This document shows, one piece after another, positions 10,126 through 20,815 of a DNA stretch of 64,000 nt. The translations under genes and the position numbers were made by a program. This stretch comes from Muscardinus avellanarius (taxonomy: Eukaryota > Chordata > Mammalia > Rodentia > Gliridae). The notes under the pieces are model-generated. The model did not search any database and was not told where the DNA came from. It saw only the letters and a list, made by a program, of their open reading frames with translations. The stretch's first letter is position 1. Every line of letters begins with the position of its first letter. The DNA is taken from contig OY726557.1 in the NCBI GenBank assembly GCA_963383645.1, forward strand, positions 130,785,251-130,849,250. Reading direction: 5' to 3'.

Positions 10126-10324
10126 TCTTAATAACACCTAAGTAGTAGTGACCACTGAGTTCAAAGGTTAAGCCTAAGTTCACACCATTTAGATCATCAA
10201 GCCTCCTTGCAAAGTATGATAAATGATTATTTTGCTGTGGAATAATAGTGAAATGTAATTCAGCGAGGAAGCCGTCTTTGTTTCCAGCATATGCCTCTTA
10301 TGCATTGGAATTTCTAGGAAAGTA

Positions 10325-10572
10325 AGTTGGGCATGGTGACGCACACCTGTAATCTCAGTACTTGGTTTTGTTGGGACAGGAGGATCACAGATTTGAGGAC
10401 AGCCTCTACAACCTAGTTGGAACTTGTTTGAAAATAAAATTGGGCTAGGGGTGTGGCTTGGAGTAAGAATGCCTCTGGATTCAATCCCAGTACCAAAAAA
10501 TAAATAAGTGTATATAAATTTTAAAAAATGTGGCTGGGGTTAGAGGTAGAGTGTTCTGGGTTCAATCCCCAG

Positions 10573-10606
<34 letters not shown>
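10325..10606 (+). mobile_element. Trimeric SINE, B1-dID-dID, with (CA)n tail
   Basis: Sense. B1 and a first dID to about 10494, an A-rich spacer, a second dID at 10529-10573, then (CA)n. TTCTAGGAAAGTA (10312-10324) and TTTTAGGAAAGTA (10607-10619) enclose the whole, one mismatch in 13, so all three modules look like one insertion. Confidence 0.85.
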
Positions 10607-10608
<2 letters not shown>

Positions 10609-10673
10609 TTAGGAAAGTAGACTTTTATCTTTTGTAGTGTGGACAAAAAACCAAAGTTAATATTGTAGCAATG

Positions 10674-10859
10674 TAGCAGGGCATGGTGGTACATACCTGT
10701 AAACCTAGTACTTGGGAGGCTTAGACAGGAGGATTGCGAGTTCACAACTAGCCTCAGCAGCCTCACGAGGCCCTTAACTGAGACCTTGTTTTAAAATAAA
10801 AATAGAGCTGGGGTACAGCTCAGTGGTAGAATACCCATGGGTTCAATCCCCGTTCCCTC

Positions 10860-10907
<48 letters not shown>
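10674..10907 (+). mobile_element. B1-dID SINE with (CA)n tail
   Basis: Sense dimer to 10862, tail expanded to (CA)n at 10861-10907. Confidence 0.88.
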
Positions 10908-10909
<2 letters not shown>

Positions 10910-11245
10910 GTATACATATAGTTAGCTATCTCAATTATTGTGGTAAACTAAAATTTGGGTAGAACCATATTTATATTGTATAAAAATATAAACTAAGGTC
11001 AAGAGCGATTAAACAGCTTTCATGAGGTTGCATAGCTAATTCGCAGAGGAAATGTCCATCAAGAAAACAACTTTAGACAAATAACTTCCATAGGGCTCCT
11101 TTAATCACAGAAATGTCTCAGTAGTAACTACAAATTCATCCTGACTTCATTTCCATCCAGTTGGAAGGTGGGCTAGAGTCAGTAAGCTACCTATTCCTGA
11201 CAGTTTTCTTTAAGTGGCAGAGTTATATTAAGTAGTTTATGTAGA

Positions 11246-11462
11246 GGCTGGGCATGGCAGCACATGCTTGTAATCCCAGCATTCGGGAGGCTGAGACTGG
11301 AGGATCCCGGTTTGCAGACGGCCTCAGCTCCTTAGTGAGGCCTTTTGCAACTCCGTGAGACCCTGTTTCAAAAAAATAAAAAGACTAAAAAATAGGGCTG
11401 GGATGTAGCTCGGAGGTACAATGCCCCTAGGTTCCATTTCCAGTAGCGCAAAAAAGAAAAAA
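11246..11462 (+). mobile_element. B1-dID SINE, subfamily B
   Basis: Sense dimer, GGCTGGGCATGGCAGCAC to CCAGTAGCGC and A-run; TTATGTAGA before and TTATGTAAA after are the likely target duplication. Confidence 0.88.
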
Positions 11463-11714
11463 AATTATGTAAACATTTGGTGGCTGAATTCTCACAAAAT
11501 ATGGAGCATTAATGCCAGTGGCTTTGTGCATGTTCAGATTTAATAGGTAAGGATAGGACACACAGTCTTTTAAACTCATTTAATGCCATCCTGGGTTTTG
11601 GAAAGATGTCTAGTCACATGGAGGCTTCATGTGCTCTTCCCTTGAGTGCCCATCATTTAAACCCTGCTCTGTGTAATTGTAGCCAGAGAGAATTAAATCT
11701 TCAGGAGCCAGCTC

Positions 11715-11845
11715 GATGGTAATGACACTGGCTCTGCAGCAGCATTGTGCTTAGTGCTTCTGTGCATTATCTTAATTTAATCCCCACCACAGGCCTGAGA
11801 GGAATAGGTATGTGAGTAGCCCTGTTTTACAGATGAAGAATTTTC
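11715..11845 (+). repeat. MIR fragment
   Basis: Contains the MIR core order: GTGCTTAGTGCTTC, TTATCTTAATTTAATCC, then CCTGTTTTACAGATGAAG. Very old and diverged. Confidence 0.75.
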
Positions 11846-11954
11846 AAGCCTGATAATAAAAATAGCCACCAGTGCTTGAAGATGTTCCTTCTTTGCGACA
11901 AACACTGCTTTAAGCACTTTGTCATTGTTTTATTTTATTTGCTTATTTGTTTAT

Positions 11955-12107
11955 TTTGTGGTGCTGGGGATTGAACCACTGAGCTATATCCTCGATTCTA
12001 TTTTAAAATGAAACAAATTAGCACACGCTGGCCTTAAGAATATGATCCTCCTGTTTCAGCCTCTCAAGAACTGGGACTACCAGGCATGTGCCACTGCCCC
12101 TGACTTG
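11955..12107 (-). mobile_element. B1-dID SINE, shortened
   Basis: Antisense, GTGGTGCTGGGGATTGAACC to CTGCCCCTGACTT; parts of dID and the B1 middle are lost. Confidence 0.78.
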
Positions 12108-12110
12108 TCG

Positions 12111-12329
12111 ATTTTTTTTTTTTTTTTTTTTCGGGTCTGGGGATGGAACTCAGGGGCATTCAACCTCCAAGTTACACCCCCTGCCCTATTTTTTATTCTT
12201 TATTTTGAAACCGGGTCTCACTAAGTTGCAGAGGGCCTCACTAAGTAGCTGAGGCTGACCGTGAACCACGATCCTTAGGTTTCAGCTTCCCGAATGCTGG
12301 GATTACAAGTGTGCACCACCATGCCTGGA
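12111..12329 (-). mobile_element. B1-dID SINE, subfamily B
   Basis: Antisense with T-tail and CGGGTCTGGGGATGGAAC, ending CACCATGCCTGGA. Confidence 0.9.
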
Positions 12330-12485
12330 TTTCTTTTTGTTTTGTTAGTTCACTTTTTATTATCATTTTAATAGAGGAAACAGGCTCAGGAAGGTTAGGT
12401 GACCCACCAGAATTGACATAGCTGGTCAGTGACGAAGCTGGAACCCACTCATGTGTCTTATGCCATGGATTTAGCCACCATCTCA

Positions 12486-13135
12486 CACACTTCCTCTGAG
12501 TCACAGAGCACAATGAAAAGAATAATAGTTGGCCAAGGCAAGCCCGCAGTGGCTCTATATCTCTGCAAATGAGTTCCTTTGACATATTTTATAGTAGCCA
12601 TTGGGAAGAAACACAAGAACTGCTGAAGAAACCATTTGTGAGGATTTTAGTAAACACTGTCCTGCATGATTTTTTTTCACATAAAAATATTTTATGTATT
12701 TGTGTATTTTCAGTATCTTCCTTTATAAAGACTCAGCTCTCCTCTTAACATATAGTGAACAGTAGTCCTCTGTTAAATCATAGTGCTTGGAACTTTACCA
12801 GTGTAATCCAGATGGATAAATTACTGTGTTCCCAAAAAAGCTGTGGAGACAGGCAAAGCCATTTTCAGTCTTGGAACTGATACCTCATTTATACTTTAAT
12901 ATTTAGAGCTCTAATAAAAGCAGGGGTTATTTGTGTAAATTAGTGTCTCTGAAAAATAATGCCTAGCAGCTGGTATATGTATCAGTATAGGGATAACTTT
13001 TAATGCTGAGTTTTTCCCCCTACACCTGATTTACCAGTTTCTAATTAGTTCTAATGTGAAGCAAAAGACCAAGAACTTAAAAATGGATGTAATGCAAAGT
13101 GTCATTTTAAAGAAGAGATTGTCTCAGTACTGTTT
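12486..13135. other. Intron 1, single-copy stretch
   Basis: No recognised repeat or exon in 650 bases. Confidence 0.55.
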
Positions 13136-13148
13136 AAACCAGAACACT

Positions 13149-13370
13149 GAGCCCAGACGTGGTGGCGCACGCTTGTAATCATAGAGCTTGGGAGGCTGAG
13201 GCAGGAGGATCGCACAGGTTCGAAGCCAGCCTCAGCTACTTAGTGAGGCTCTCAGCAACTTAGTAAGACCCTGTTTCCAAATAAAATATAAAAATAGGTC
13301 TGGGAGTATAGCCTGGAAATAGAAAAGCCCCTGGATTCCACCCCCAGTAACACAAACAAAACAAAAAGCA
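13149..13370 (+). mobile_element. B1-dID SINE, subfamily A
   Basis: Sense, full length; perfect 13-base target duplication AAACCAGAACACT at 13136-13148 and 13371-13383. Confidence 0.94.
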
Positions 13371-13445
13371 AAACCAGAACACTTAGTAAGAATCTTGCTG
13401 TTTTGTCAGAGTGTGTTGAAATTTTTGAAGCATAGATTTTTTTTA

Positions 13446-13642
13446 AATGGTGGTACTGGGAACTGAACCCAGCAACTTGAGTATGCGAGGTAAGTTTTCT
13501 GCCACTGAGCTATAACCCTAGTCCCTTTTTATTTTGAATCAGAGTCTTGCTAAGTTCCTCAGGCCAGGCTCAAACTTGTGATCCTCTTACCTAAGCCTTT
13601 GACTAGCTGGGGTTACAGGTGTGTGCCACTACACCTGGCTTG
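13446..13642 (-). mobile_element. Older ID-B1 dimer with full-length ID half
   Basis: Antisense. The ID half keeps the anticodon-arm region (TTGAGTATGCGAGGTAAG) that younger dimers lost, so it looks like an ancestral dimer type. Confidence 0.78.
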
Positions 13643-14050
13643 AAGCCAGGATTTTTTTTTTTTTTTAATTCAAAGCTTCACTTGTCTGCTGCTATTCTAA
13701 AGGTTCCATACTATAGGCACCCCTTTAATAGCAACCAAGGTGGAATGAATTTCTTTACATTAAGCTCTGGGTCAGAATTGTATAGTTCTCTTATTGCTAG
13801 GAAACCTGCTCCTGGGGCTTTACTACATTAGGATGTGTAGTTGTGTATTTGGAATAGATAATATGCTTTTTAGGTATTGAGACTGATCTCTGTAAACTTG
13901 GTAGTTTTCTAATTTAACTAGTGTGTCTTCTCATTTTAACAACCGATTAGACTTTTTAAGATTGAAATCATGGTTTTCAGGTGAAATCCATGTAGATAAT
14001 GAACAGGTTTTAAAACAAAAACACTTTAGTTTTGAGGCAGTATTAGTGAA
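13643..14050. other. Intron 1, single-copy stretch
   Basis: Begins with a short T-run; otherwise nothing recognised. Confidence 0.5.
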
Positions 14051-14118
14051 TCTAGGGTCTCTTGTGTGGTCTCATGCATGCTGAGCTCTACCACTGAGAT
14101 GCATTACCACCCCCCCCA
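14051..14118 (-). mobile_element. ID monomer, antisense
   Basis: TCTCATGCATGCTGAGCTC followed by TACCACTGAGATGCATT: an ID-type tRNA-derived copy with its anticodon-arm region, ending in a C-run. Confidence 0.65.
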
Positions 14119-14124
14119 GGAAAA

Positions 14125-14394
14125 AAAGCTCTTTATTATTGTGAACTAATTTTAAATAAAAGTTGCAAAGATAACACAGTTCCCCATGCCTTCCATTAAT
14201 GTTAACATCTTATATAACCCATAGAGCAATTATCAAAATTGGGAGATTTGTGTTGGCATAGCTTAGGCAAATACTTGCTCCAGTTTCTCCTCTAAAGTCC
14301 TCTTCCTGTTGGAGGATCCTGTCCAGGTTCCCACATTAAGCTTGTCATTTTTGCTTAGTCTTTTCCGATTTTTCACAGTACCTCAGTTTTTCCT
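14125..14394 (+). repeat. Ancient L1 3'-UTR fragment
   Basis: Motifs in order as in old L1M-type 3' ends: AAAGTTGCAAAGATAACAC, TAATGTTAACATCTTA, AATTATCAAAATTGGG, TTGGAGGATCCTGTCCAGG, CCTCAGTTTTTCC. Recognised from memory, so the subfamily is open. Confidence 0.65.
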
Positions 14395-14456
<62 letters not shown>

Positions 14457-14717
14457 TGGAATCCTGGGCTTTATGCTTTCTACCACTGAGCTACAGCCCC
14501 AACATCCCCAGCTCTGATTTTTTTTTCCCCTTCAGGGTATTGGGGTTTAAACCTAGGAGCCTTCTACCTCTGAGATATATGCCCCCAACCCTGTTTATTT
14601 TTTATTTTCAAACAGGGTCTTAATAAATTGCCGAGGCTGGCTGTAAACCTGTGATCCTCCTGTCTCGGCTTTCTAAGTACTGGGATTACATACAGATGCA
14701 CACCATTATGCCCAGTT
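14395..14717 (-). mobile_element. Probable trimeric SINE with (TG)30 tail
   Basis: Antisense: (TG)n at 14396-14455, a dID unit (14456-14514), T-run, a second dID (14535-14590), then B1 to ATGCCCAGTTCTGA. I see no convincing target duplication, so two insertions are also possible. Confidence 0.75.
14396..14455 (+). repeat. (TG)30 microsatellite
   Basis: Uninterrupted TG for about 60 bases, at the tail of an antisense SINE. Confidence 0.95.
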
Positions 14718-14817
14718 CTGATCAGTCGTCTTTTTTTTTTTTTTTTTTTTTTTTTAGGTACTGGGAATGGAACCCAGGGGTATTCTACCACCAAGCTAAC
14801 CCCCCAGCCCTATTTTT

Positions 14818-14826
14818 ATTCATTCA

Positions 14827-14867
<41 letters not shown>

Positions 14868-15107
14868 CTCTCCTCTCTCTCCTCTCTCTCCTCTCTCTCT
14901 CTCTCTCTCTTTGCGGTACTGGGAATGGAACCTAGGGACATTCTACCTCTGAGCAATACCCCCAGCCCTGTTTTTTATTCTTTATTTTGAAAAAGGGTCT
15001 AAGTTGTGGAGGGCCTCACTAAGTAGCTGAGGCTGTCTGTGAACCATGATCCTCCTGTCTCAGCCTCTCAAATGTTGGGATTACAAGTGTGCACCACCAC
15101 GCCCGGC
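14818..15107 (-). mobile_element. Nested B1-dID SINE with (TC)n tail
   Basis: Antisense dimer 14911-15107 (GCGGTACTGGGAATGGAACC to CACGCCCGGCT), preceded by about 80 bases of CT repeat with regular CTCTCTCC interruptions at 14829-14910. Confidence 0.82.
14829..14910 (+). repeat. (CT)n microsatellite
   Basis: About 80 bases of CT with regular CTCTCTCC interruptions, all-pyrimidine on this strand. It is the tail of the SINE at 14911-15107. Confidence 0.9.
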
Positions 15108-15300
15108 TCCAATTTTTATTCTTTATTCTGAAACAGGGTCTCTCTGAGTCGCAAAGGGGCTAAGTAGCTGAGGCTGGCCTCAAATCGCAATCCTCCTGTC
15201 TCAGCTTCCCAAATCCTGGAATTACAAGTGTGTGCCATCATTCCCGGTTTCGTTTAGTTTCCCTCCCTCCCTTCCTCTTTCTTTCTCTCTCTTTCTCTCT

Positions 15301-15504
15301 AACGGTACTGGGGGTAGAACCCAGGGGCATTCTACCTCTGAGCAACACCCCCAGCCCTATTTTTTATTCTTTATTTTGAAACAGGGTCTCACTGAGTTGC
15401 AAAGGGCCTTACTAAGTAGTAGTTGAGGCTGTCTGCAAACCGCGATCCTTCCTCTCTCAGCCTCCTGAATGCTGGGATTATAATCGTGCAACACCACGCC
15501 CAGC
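15301..15504 (-). mobile_element. B1-dID SINE, subfamily B
   Basis: Antisense dimer, ACGGTACTGGGGGTAGAACC to CACGCCCAGCT, with a pyrimidine-rich tail on its left. Confidence 0.9.
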
Positions 15505-17650
15505 TCTGGTTCTGATTAGTATTCTGAAATGTCTTGTTGCTGGTAAAGTTAATATTTGTGTCTGATAGGTATCTTCACTCTAAAATAACTGTTTTCTGTT
15601 TTGCAACTAATAAGTATCTTAGGGGAGATATCTTCAAAGTGTCCCAAGAACTGGGTTTATTTCACTTTGTCCAGTTAAGTAAATCTTTGGTGAAAGTTTG
15701 TGAGATAGATTTAAGTTATAATTTATTATCAGGTGCTGTTCAGCACTTGAGCAAACAGGAATGAAAGTAGTATATAGGTTCTTCAAATCTTTTAATAGAT
15801 TGTCATTTTAATGGCTTAAAAAAAAAGATCTTTGAATAGAAGTGTTGTGTCTTGCTATTTGCTATTGCTAGCCTCAAATGATAAGTAGGCGCTGTAAAAC
15901 CCCAGATCTGTGTATTTTTCCCCTACCTTTTTTATTTTTGAAACATTTGAAGATGCTTCCTCTATAGCAGTCACTTTGACAAACCCTAGAGCTGGATCTG
16001 ATTCTGAATAGTAGCCTTTAATGAGGAAAGAAGTAATGAAGCCTTGGAGTGGGAGGACCGCCTTGGTCCTGAGTGGTGGTGTCAGGGGAGAAGAGATGGG
16101 GATGCAGCCCTGGGAGTTGTGTCTTTTGAAGTGATGATGAAAAGACCTGATGTATTGTAGGTTCTGATTTAGATTTATTGTATTTGCATGTGTATTGCTT
16201 TAAGTTATTTTAGGGTTTCAACCAAGTTACTAGAAGTAGTTTTTACCAAGTTGAATTTCTGTCCTTGGATAGCTAAACTGTTTTCCCCAAGCCAAATTAA
16301 TAAAATGGAATTTCCTATTAAGAATGAATTATTAAGTAAAGTAGAAGCACTGGCTAGGAAAGCAATTGATGCAATTTGTTTTCAAAGCCTTAAAAGTGCT
16401 GCGATGTGCATAGATCATAAGGACTGGCTTAAGTGCCAACACATGGGGCATTAATTTTCTTTCATAGAGGATTCCAGGTTCACAGGATGTCAGAAGTGCT
16501 GACTTGGCAGTGAATCCCATTTGTAACAAGTTAAATTAGGGAATGGATTGATTTATATGTTGATGTAATGGATCAAGGCACAGTCTTTGCTTAAGAAAAT
16601 GGAGAGCACATTAAATAAGAGCATTTTCAAAGTAAAGAAGTCCAAACATTATAGAAAAAAATTACACTGTCACACCCAAGGTAAGGTTGGGGTATGTTTG
16701 ATTAGTTGATTCCTAGACATGGTCCACAGAGGCTTTTTATGTTTCAGATGATACCTTCTTGAGAGTCTCTCATGACCACAAGGATTAATCTTTGTGAACT
16801 CAGAAGTGAATCACTATGGCCTATTAGCTGTCTGGATTGATTCCAGTTACCCTCCTTTTTCTTGGTGGTAGCTGATGTGAGGATCTGTTGCTGCTTAGCT
16901 ACTCTTCCTGTTGCTTTAACCTCTGGTATTTTAGATTCTCTTTAGGGAAGGTAATGCTGACCATCTTGGTGTAGGGATCAAATGCACTCACCACTGATGT
17001 ATTGACCTCCGTGGTTGACCCGTAAACTGAACATTTATACTGTTGGAACTCTTGTGGTCTTTTAACCAACAACCATAATGAGTAACATGTGGAACATAAT
17101 CTTTGGTGCTGATAAATGGCTGCCTGTGCTAAAATCCACTACTTCAGGGCTGTGGCTTGGGTGAGCTCACGTAACTAATTGACACTCTTTCTGACCTGTG
17201 TCATTTTTGGAATTTAAGGGGTAAATGTTTTCACTTTTACCTCCAGCCTTCTGAAAGATTGGATACATACCCAGAACCTTTTTATTTAGTATCTGTGTTT
17301 AGTGTTAAAGTATACAAGGTCATAGACTTTAGAAAAGATTGCTTAGAATCTTTCATCAGATTGGTAGTTCATATGTAGTAGATTTAAGAAACATGTTTCT
17401 TTCTCGTTTGGCTTTCTCGTTTACATATTTGTCATGTCTTTCTAGGTTTTCTTGATTTATTTCTATCTGGGCTTTTGAAGTAGGAAGCAAAGAATTTGGG
17501 AAGAGTGCTTGTATTAGTTTTGGTGTACACACAAACACACACACACACCCCTGGGATTTCTTTGTTCTTATCTCTCTATATATCCATTTTTCTCTGTATC
17601 ATAATTCGGTTTTCTAGCCACAATCCTTAGATGTGGATTGTAAAAAAAAA
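15505..17650. other. SINE-free 2.1-kb block in intron 1
   Basis: No SINE in 2.1 kb, though intron 1 averages roughly one every 350 bases. Sequence is A/T-rich with mixed composition and no credible exon. The open frames inside (for example 16188-16454) have no recognisable domain or splice context. Confidence 0.6.
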
Positions 17651-17659
17651 AGACTTTTT

Positions 17660-17735
17660 TTGGATGTTGGTTGTAGGGATGCAACCTTAGGCCTCCCTCC
17701 TAAGGAAGTGCTAGGAAAGCTCTCCACCACTAAGT
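17660..17735 (-). mobile_element. ID monomer, antisense, diverged
   Basis: GTAGGGATGCAACCTTAGG and GAAAGCTCTCCACCACTAAG fit an antisense ID with its anticodon-arm region. Confidence 0.5.
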
Positions 17736-17849
17736 GTTCTATAGTCTCAAGAAGAGGCTTTTTTTTTTGAGGGGCGGGAGCTAGTACGGGCATTGAACCC
17801 AGTAGAGGGACATTCTACCTCTGAGCTATTTTTTATTCTTTATTCAGCC

Positions 17850-18275
17850 CTTCTCTGTGTGTGTGTGGTACTGGGGATGGAACCCAGGGGAATTCTACCT
17901 CCAAGTTACACCCCCACCCCTATTTTTAATTTTTTTTTTTGGGTGGCACTGGGGGTGGAACCCAGAGGCTTTCTACCTCCGGGCTATACTCCCAGACCCA
18001 TTTTATATTTTTTATTTGGAAACAGGGTCTCACTAAGTTGCTGAGGCTGGCTTTGAACCTGTGTGATCCTCCTGTCTCAGCCTCCCAAGTGCGGGGATTA
18101 CAAGCGTGCACTACCACGCCCGGCTCCCACCCCTATTTTTATTCTTTATTCTGAAACAGGGTCTCACTGAGTTGCAGAGGGCCTCACTAAGTAGCTGAGG
18201 CTGGTCTTAAACCATGATCCTCCTGTCTTAGCCTTCCAAATGCTGGGATTACAAGCATTTGCCACCATGCCCAGC
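17850..18275 (-). mobile_element. Middle SINE of the three-level nest
   Basis: Antisense dID 17866-17928 (GTGGTACTGGGGATGGAACC) and B1 18142-18275, interrupted in its linker by a subfamily-A copy. Confidence 0.83.
17929..18125 (-). mobile_element. Innermost SINE of the nest, subfamily A
   Basis: Antisense, complete, with a perfect 16-base target duplication CCCACCCCTATTTTTA at 17913-17928 and 18126-18141. Relative order of arrival: outer, middle, inner. Confidence 0.93.
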
Positions 18276-18422
18276 TTCAGCCACATTTTTTATTCTTTAT
18301 TTTGAAACAGGGTCTCAGTAAGTTGCAGAGGGCCTCACTAAGTAGCTGAGGCGGTCCACAAACTCAATGATCCTCCTTTCTCAGCCTCCCAAGTACTAGG
18401 AGCATGTGCCACCATGCCTGGA

Positions 18423-18840
18423 CCAGAAAGAGGCCTTTTGGTACACAACTTGAGATTCAGCATGAAAATTAAGTACACTTCTCTTGTTATACCATTTAAC
18501 GATTTTTAAAAATTATCAAACACTATTTAAGCATTACCTGCACAAAAGTGTGTTCCTTTCTCCAGGTATCTCTAAATGTTTTTTCTCTTTGGAGGAGGCA
18601 AGAATTTATATCACTCTTTAGCATCATGCAGAGTTTACTGAAGGCATGGGACCTCTTCCTTTAATAAATGAGTATTCATTACAGCAGAGCTACAGTCAGT
18701 TTTAGTTAATTAAGGTGATAATTGTTTGCTGGATTTAGTTGTGGTATTTTCTAACCCTGACAGACTTTGACGACATTTTTATTTCAAATTAGCTTTTTCC
18801 CAGTGATCCAACAGTGTTTGTGCGCCCCTCCCCTTTGTGT
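18423..18840. other. Intron 1, single-copy stretch
   Basis: Nothing recognised in about 420 bases. Confidence 0.5.
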
Positions 18841-19028
18841 ATATGTGTGGTACTGGATATTGAACCTGAACCCAGAGGCATTCTACCTATGAGCTACACA
18901 CCCATCTCTATTTTATCTTTATTTTGAAACAGTCTCACTACTTGCTGAGGCTGTTCTCAAACCTATGATCCTCCTGTCTCAGCTTCCCATGTACTGAGAT
19001 TACAAGTGTGTGCTACCATGCCCAGCTT
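18841..19028 (-). mobile_element. B1-dID SINE
   Basis: Antisense dimer, GTGGTACTGGATATTGAACC to CATGCCCAGCTT. Confidence 0.85.
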
Positions 19029-19132
19029 CTTTCTTCTCTTGAATAGAAAGCAGGCTGATGTTGTTCTATTTTATTATTAGTTATTGACTATTTATTACTT
19101 TGCCTAATTTATAAACAACTTTATTATAGTTA

Positions 19133-19336
19133 TTTATTTGTACTGGGGATTAAACTCAGGGACATTTTACCTCTGAGCTGTAGCCCCAGATATATTTTTT
19201 TATTTTTATTTTGAAATAGGATCTTGTTAGGTTGATGAGGGTCTTCCTTCTTGCTGAGGCAGCTTCAAACATGCAATTCTCCTTTCTTAGCCCCCCCAAG
19301 TCCTGAAATTGCGAGTGTGAGCTACCACACCAGGCT
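19133..19336 (-). mobile_element. B1-dID SINE, diverged
   Basis: Antisense dimer, TTGTACTGGGGATTAAACTC to CACACCAGGCT. Confidence 0.82.
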
Positions 19337-19485
19337 CTCATAGGCATTTATGTATTGAAAAACCATCAGGCATCCACAGGAATTGTAGGACACATCCTTG
19401 GGGATAAAGGCTGTAACATTAGATGTATATGTGATCTTCTAGCACATAGCACTTTCCAGGAGTCTTGCTCTCATCATTCATAAGC

Positions 19486-19486
<1 letters not shown>

Positions 19487-19520
<34 letters not shown>

Positions 19521-19721
19521 AATACTAGGGATAGAACCCATGGGCATTCTACCTCTGAGCTACACCCCAGCCCACCCCTATTTTTTATTCTTTATTTTGA
19601 AACAGTGTCTTACTAAGTTATGGAGGACCTTACTAAGCAGTTGCTGGCTATGATCCTGCAATCCTCCTGTCTCAGCCTCCCAAGTACTGGGTTTACAAAT
19701 GTAAGTCACCACATTGCCTAA
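19487..19721 (-). mobile_element. B1-dID SINE with long T-tail
   Basis: Antisense; about 30 T, then GCAATACTAGGGATAGAACC, ending CACCACATTGCCTA. Confidence 0.86.
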
Positions 19722-19882
19722 CTTTGTAAATACTATTTCTTGCCTGTATGTTCTGAGGTATTAATAATTTAGAGCTGGTCACAAAAAGAGGATACTGACC
19801 CAAAGAAAGACTTTATGGAATAGTAAATTACCTTTAACCAATACAAGATAATAAAAGAATTTGTTCATGAAGTGTCCATCTC

Positions 19883-19883
<1 letters not shown>

Positions 19884-19921
<38 letters not shown>

Positions 19922-20132
19922 TGTGTGTTACTGGAGATTAAACCCAGGCACATTATACTTCTGAGCTATGTACACCACTGGCCCTGTTTTAATTTTTATT
20001 TTGAAAAAAAAAAAAAAAGCCTCACTAGGTAGAGTCTTACTACGTTGCTGAGGTTGCCTTCAAACCTGCGATCCTCCTGTCTCAGCCCCCAAAGTACTGG
20101 GATTACAGGTGTGTGCCACCGTGCCCGGCTCT
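19884..20132 (-). mobile_element. B1-dID SINE with (TG)n tail
   Basis: Antisense. (TG)n 19884-19930, GTTACTGGAGATTAAACCC, an A-run and short internal duplication in the linker (GCCTCACTAGG), ending GTGCCCGGCTCTT. Confidence 0.84.
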
Positions 20133-20149
20133 TTAAAAAGATGGGTCTT

Positions 20150-20300
20150 GCAGACAGGTGTGGTGGAGCACCTAGTACTTGGGAGGTTGGGACAAGAAGA
20201 TCACTGGTTCAAGGAGAGTCTCAGCAACTTAGCAAGACCCTATTTCAAAATAAACAGAGTAGAATGGCCCTGGGTTCAATCCCTGGTACCAACAAAACAA
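20150..20300 (+). mobile_element. B1-dID SINE with shortened dID
   Basis: Sense. CAGGTGTGGTGGAGCACC to AATCCCTGGTACC; most of the dID 5' half (box A region) is missing. Confidence 0.75.
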
Positions 20301-20310
20301 ACAGATGGGT

Positions 20311-20414
20311 CATGCCACGTTGCCCAGGCTGGCCTCCAAGCTCCTGAACTCACACAGTCCTGCCTAGGCTTCCTAAGTAGCTGGGACCACAGGTACGCAC
20401 AATGGCTGGCTCGT
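20311..20414 (-). mobile_element. Old 7SL-derived monomer (FLAM / proto-B1 type)
   Basis: Antisense. GTTGCCCAGGCTGGCCTCC and AAGTAGCTGGGACCACAGG match the 7SL left-monomer type shared with primate FLAM, and lack the B1-dID diagnostic bases. Confidence 0.65.
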
Positions 20415-20475
20415 GAAATCCTTTTCATTGTTCTGTTTCCACAAATGATGCCACCACATATTGAGTAGTGCAAGC

Positions 20476-20815
20476 TGTTAGCCAGCTTTGCATTACTGTA
20501 GTGAGATAGTTGAGATAACTTAAAAAGAGGAAGCATTTATTTTGGCTCACAGTTTGAAGGTTTCAGCCCATAGTTGGTTGAGGCCTGTTGCTTTTGATGG
20601 GTGGTGAGGAAGAACATCATGAGGAGAGCACATGGCAGAGAGCTGCTCACTTCTTGGTAGCTGGGAAGCAAAGTCACGGGAAGAGCCTGATGTTCTAAGG
20701 TCCCCTTCAAGAGCACACCCCCAGTGACCTGACTTCCTTTCACTACACCCTACCTCCTAAGGATTCCAACCACCTCCCAGTAAGTAGCACCTCAGGCTGG
20801 GAACAAAGCTGCTAG
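20476..20815 (+). repeat. ERVL-MaLR-like solo LTR, 3' truncated
   Basis: Starts TGTTAGCCAGCTTTGCATTACTG-like sequence and contains TTTATTTTGGCTCACAG, AACATCATGAGGAGAGCAC, CAAGAGCACACCCCCAGTGA and CCACCTCCCAGTAAGTAGC. This order is that of mammalian MaLR LTRs. There is no internal retroviral sequence. Recognised from memory; the exact family is uncertain. Confidence 0.62.

Larger units (their letters stand above)
11850..12485 (+). repeat. MIR split by two SINE insertions
   Basis: The MIR 5' part (11850-11930, ending CTTTAAGCACTTTGTC) resumes at 12350-12485 (GAGGAAACAGGCTCAGGAAG to GCTGGAACCCACTC). Antisense SINEs at 11955-12107 and 12111-12329 lie between. Confidence 0.72.
14728..15248 (-). 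mobile_element. B1-dID SINE split by a nested copy
   Basis: Outer antisense element: dID at 14756-14817 ending in CCCTATTTTTATTC, and B1 at 15112-15248. Between them are the (TC)n tail and another complete dimer. Confidence 0.78.
17765..18422 (-). mobile_element. Outer SINE of a three-level nest
   Basis: Antisense dID at about 17765-17849 and its B1 at 18283-18422, interrupted by the element at 17850-18275. TTCAGCC on both sides (17843-17849, 18276-18282) is the short target duplication. Confidence 0.78.

Noticed and set aside
16188..16454. 88-codon open frame in the SINE-free block
   Set aside because: A/T-rich chance frame without domain, signal peptide or splice context.
20109..20468. 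119-codon open frame in intron 1
   Set aside because: It is translated SINE and FLAM-like sequence, as are most open frames of 60-110 codons here.
20476..20815. Retroviral coding remains near the LTR
   Set aside because: Only LTR-like sequence is visible; no gag, pol or env similarity nearby.
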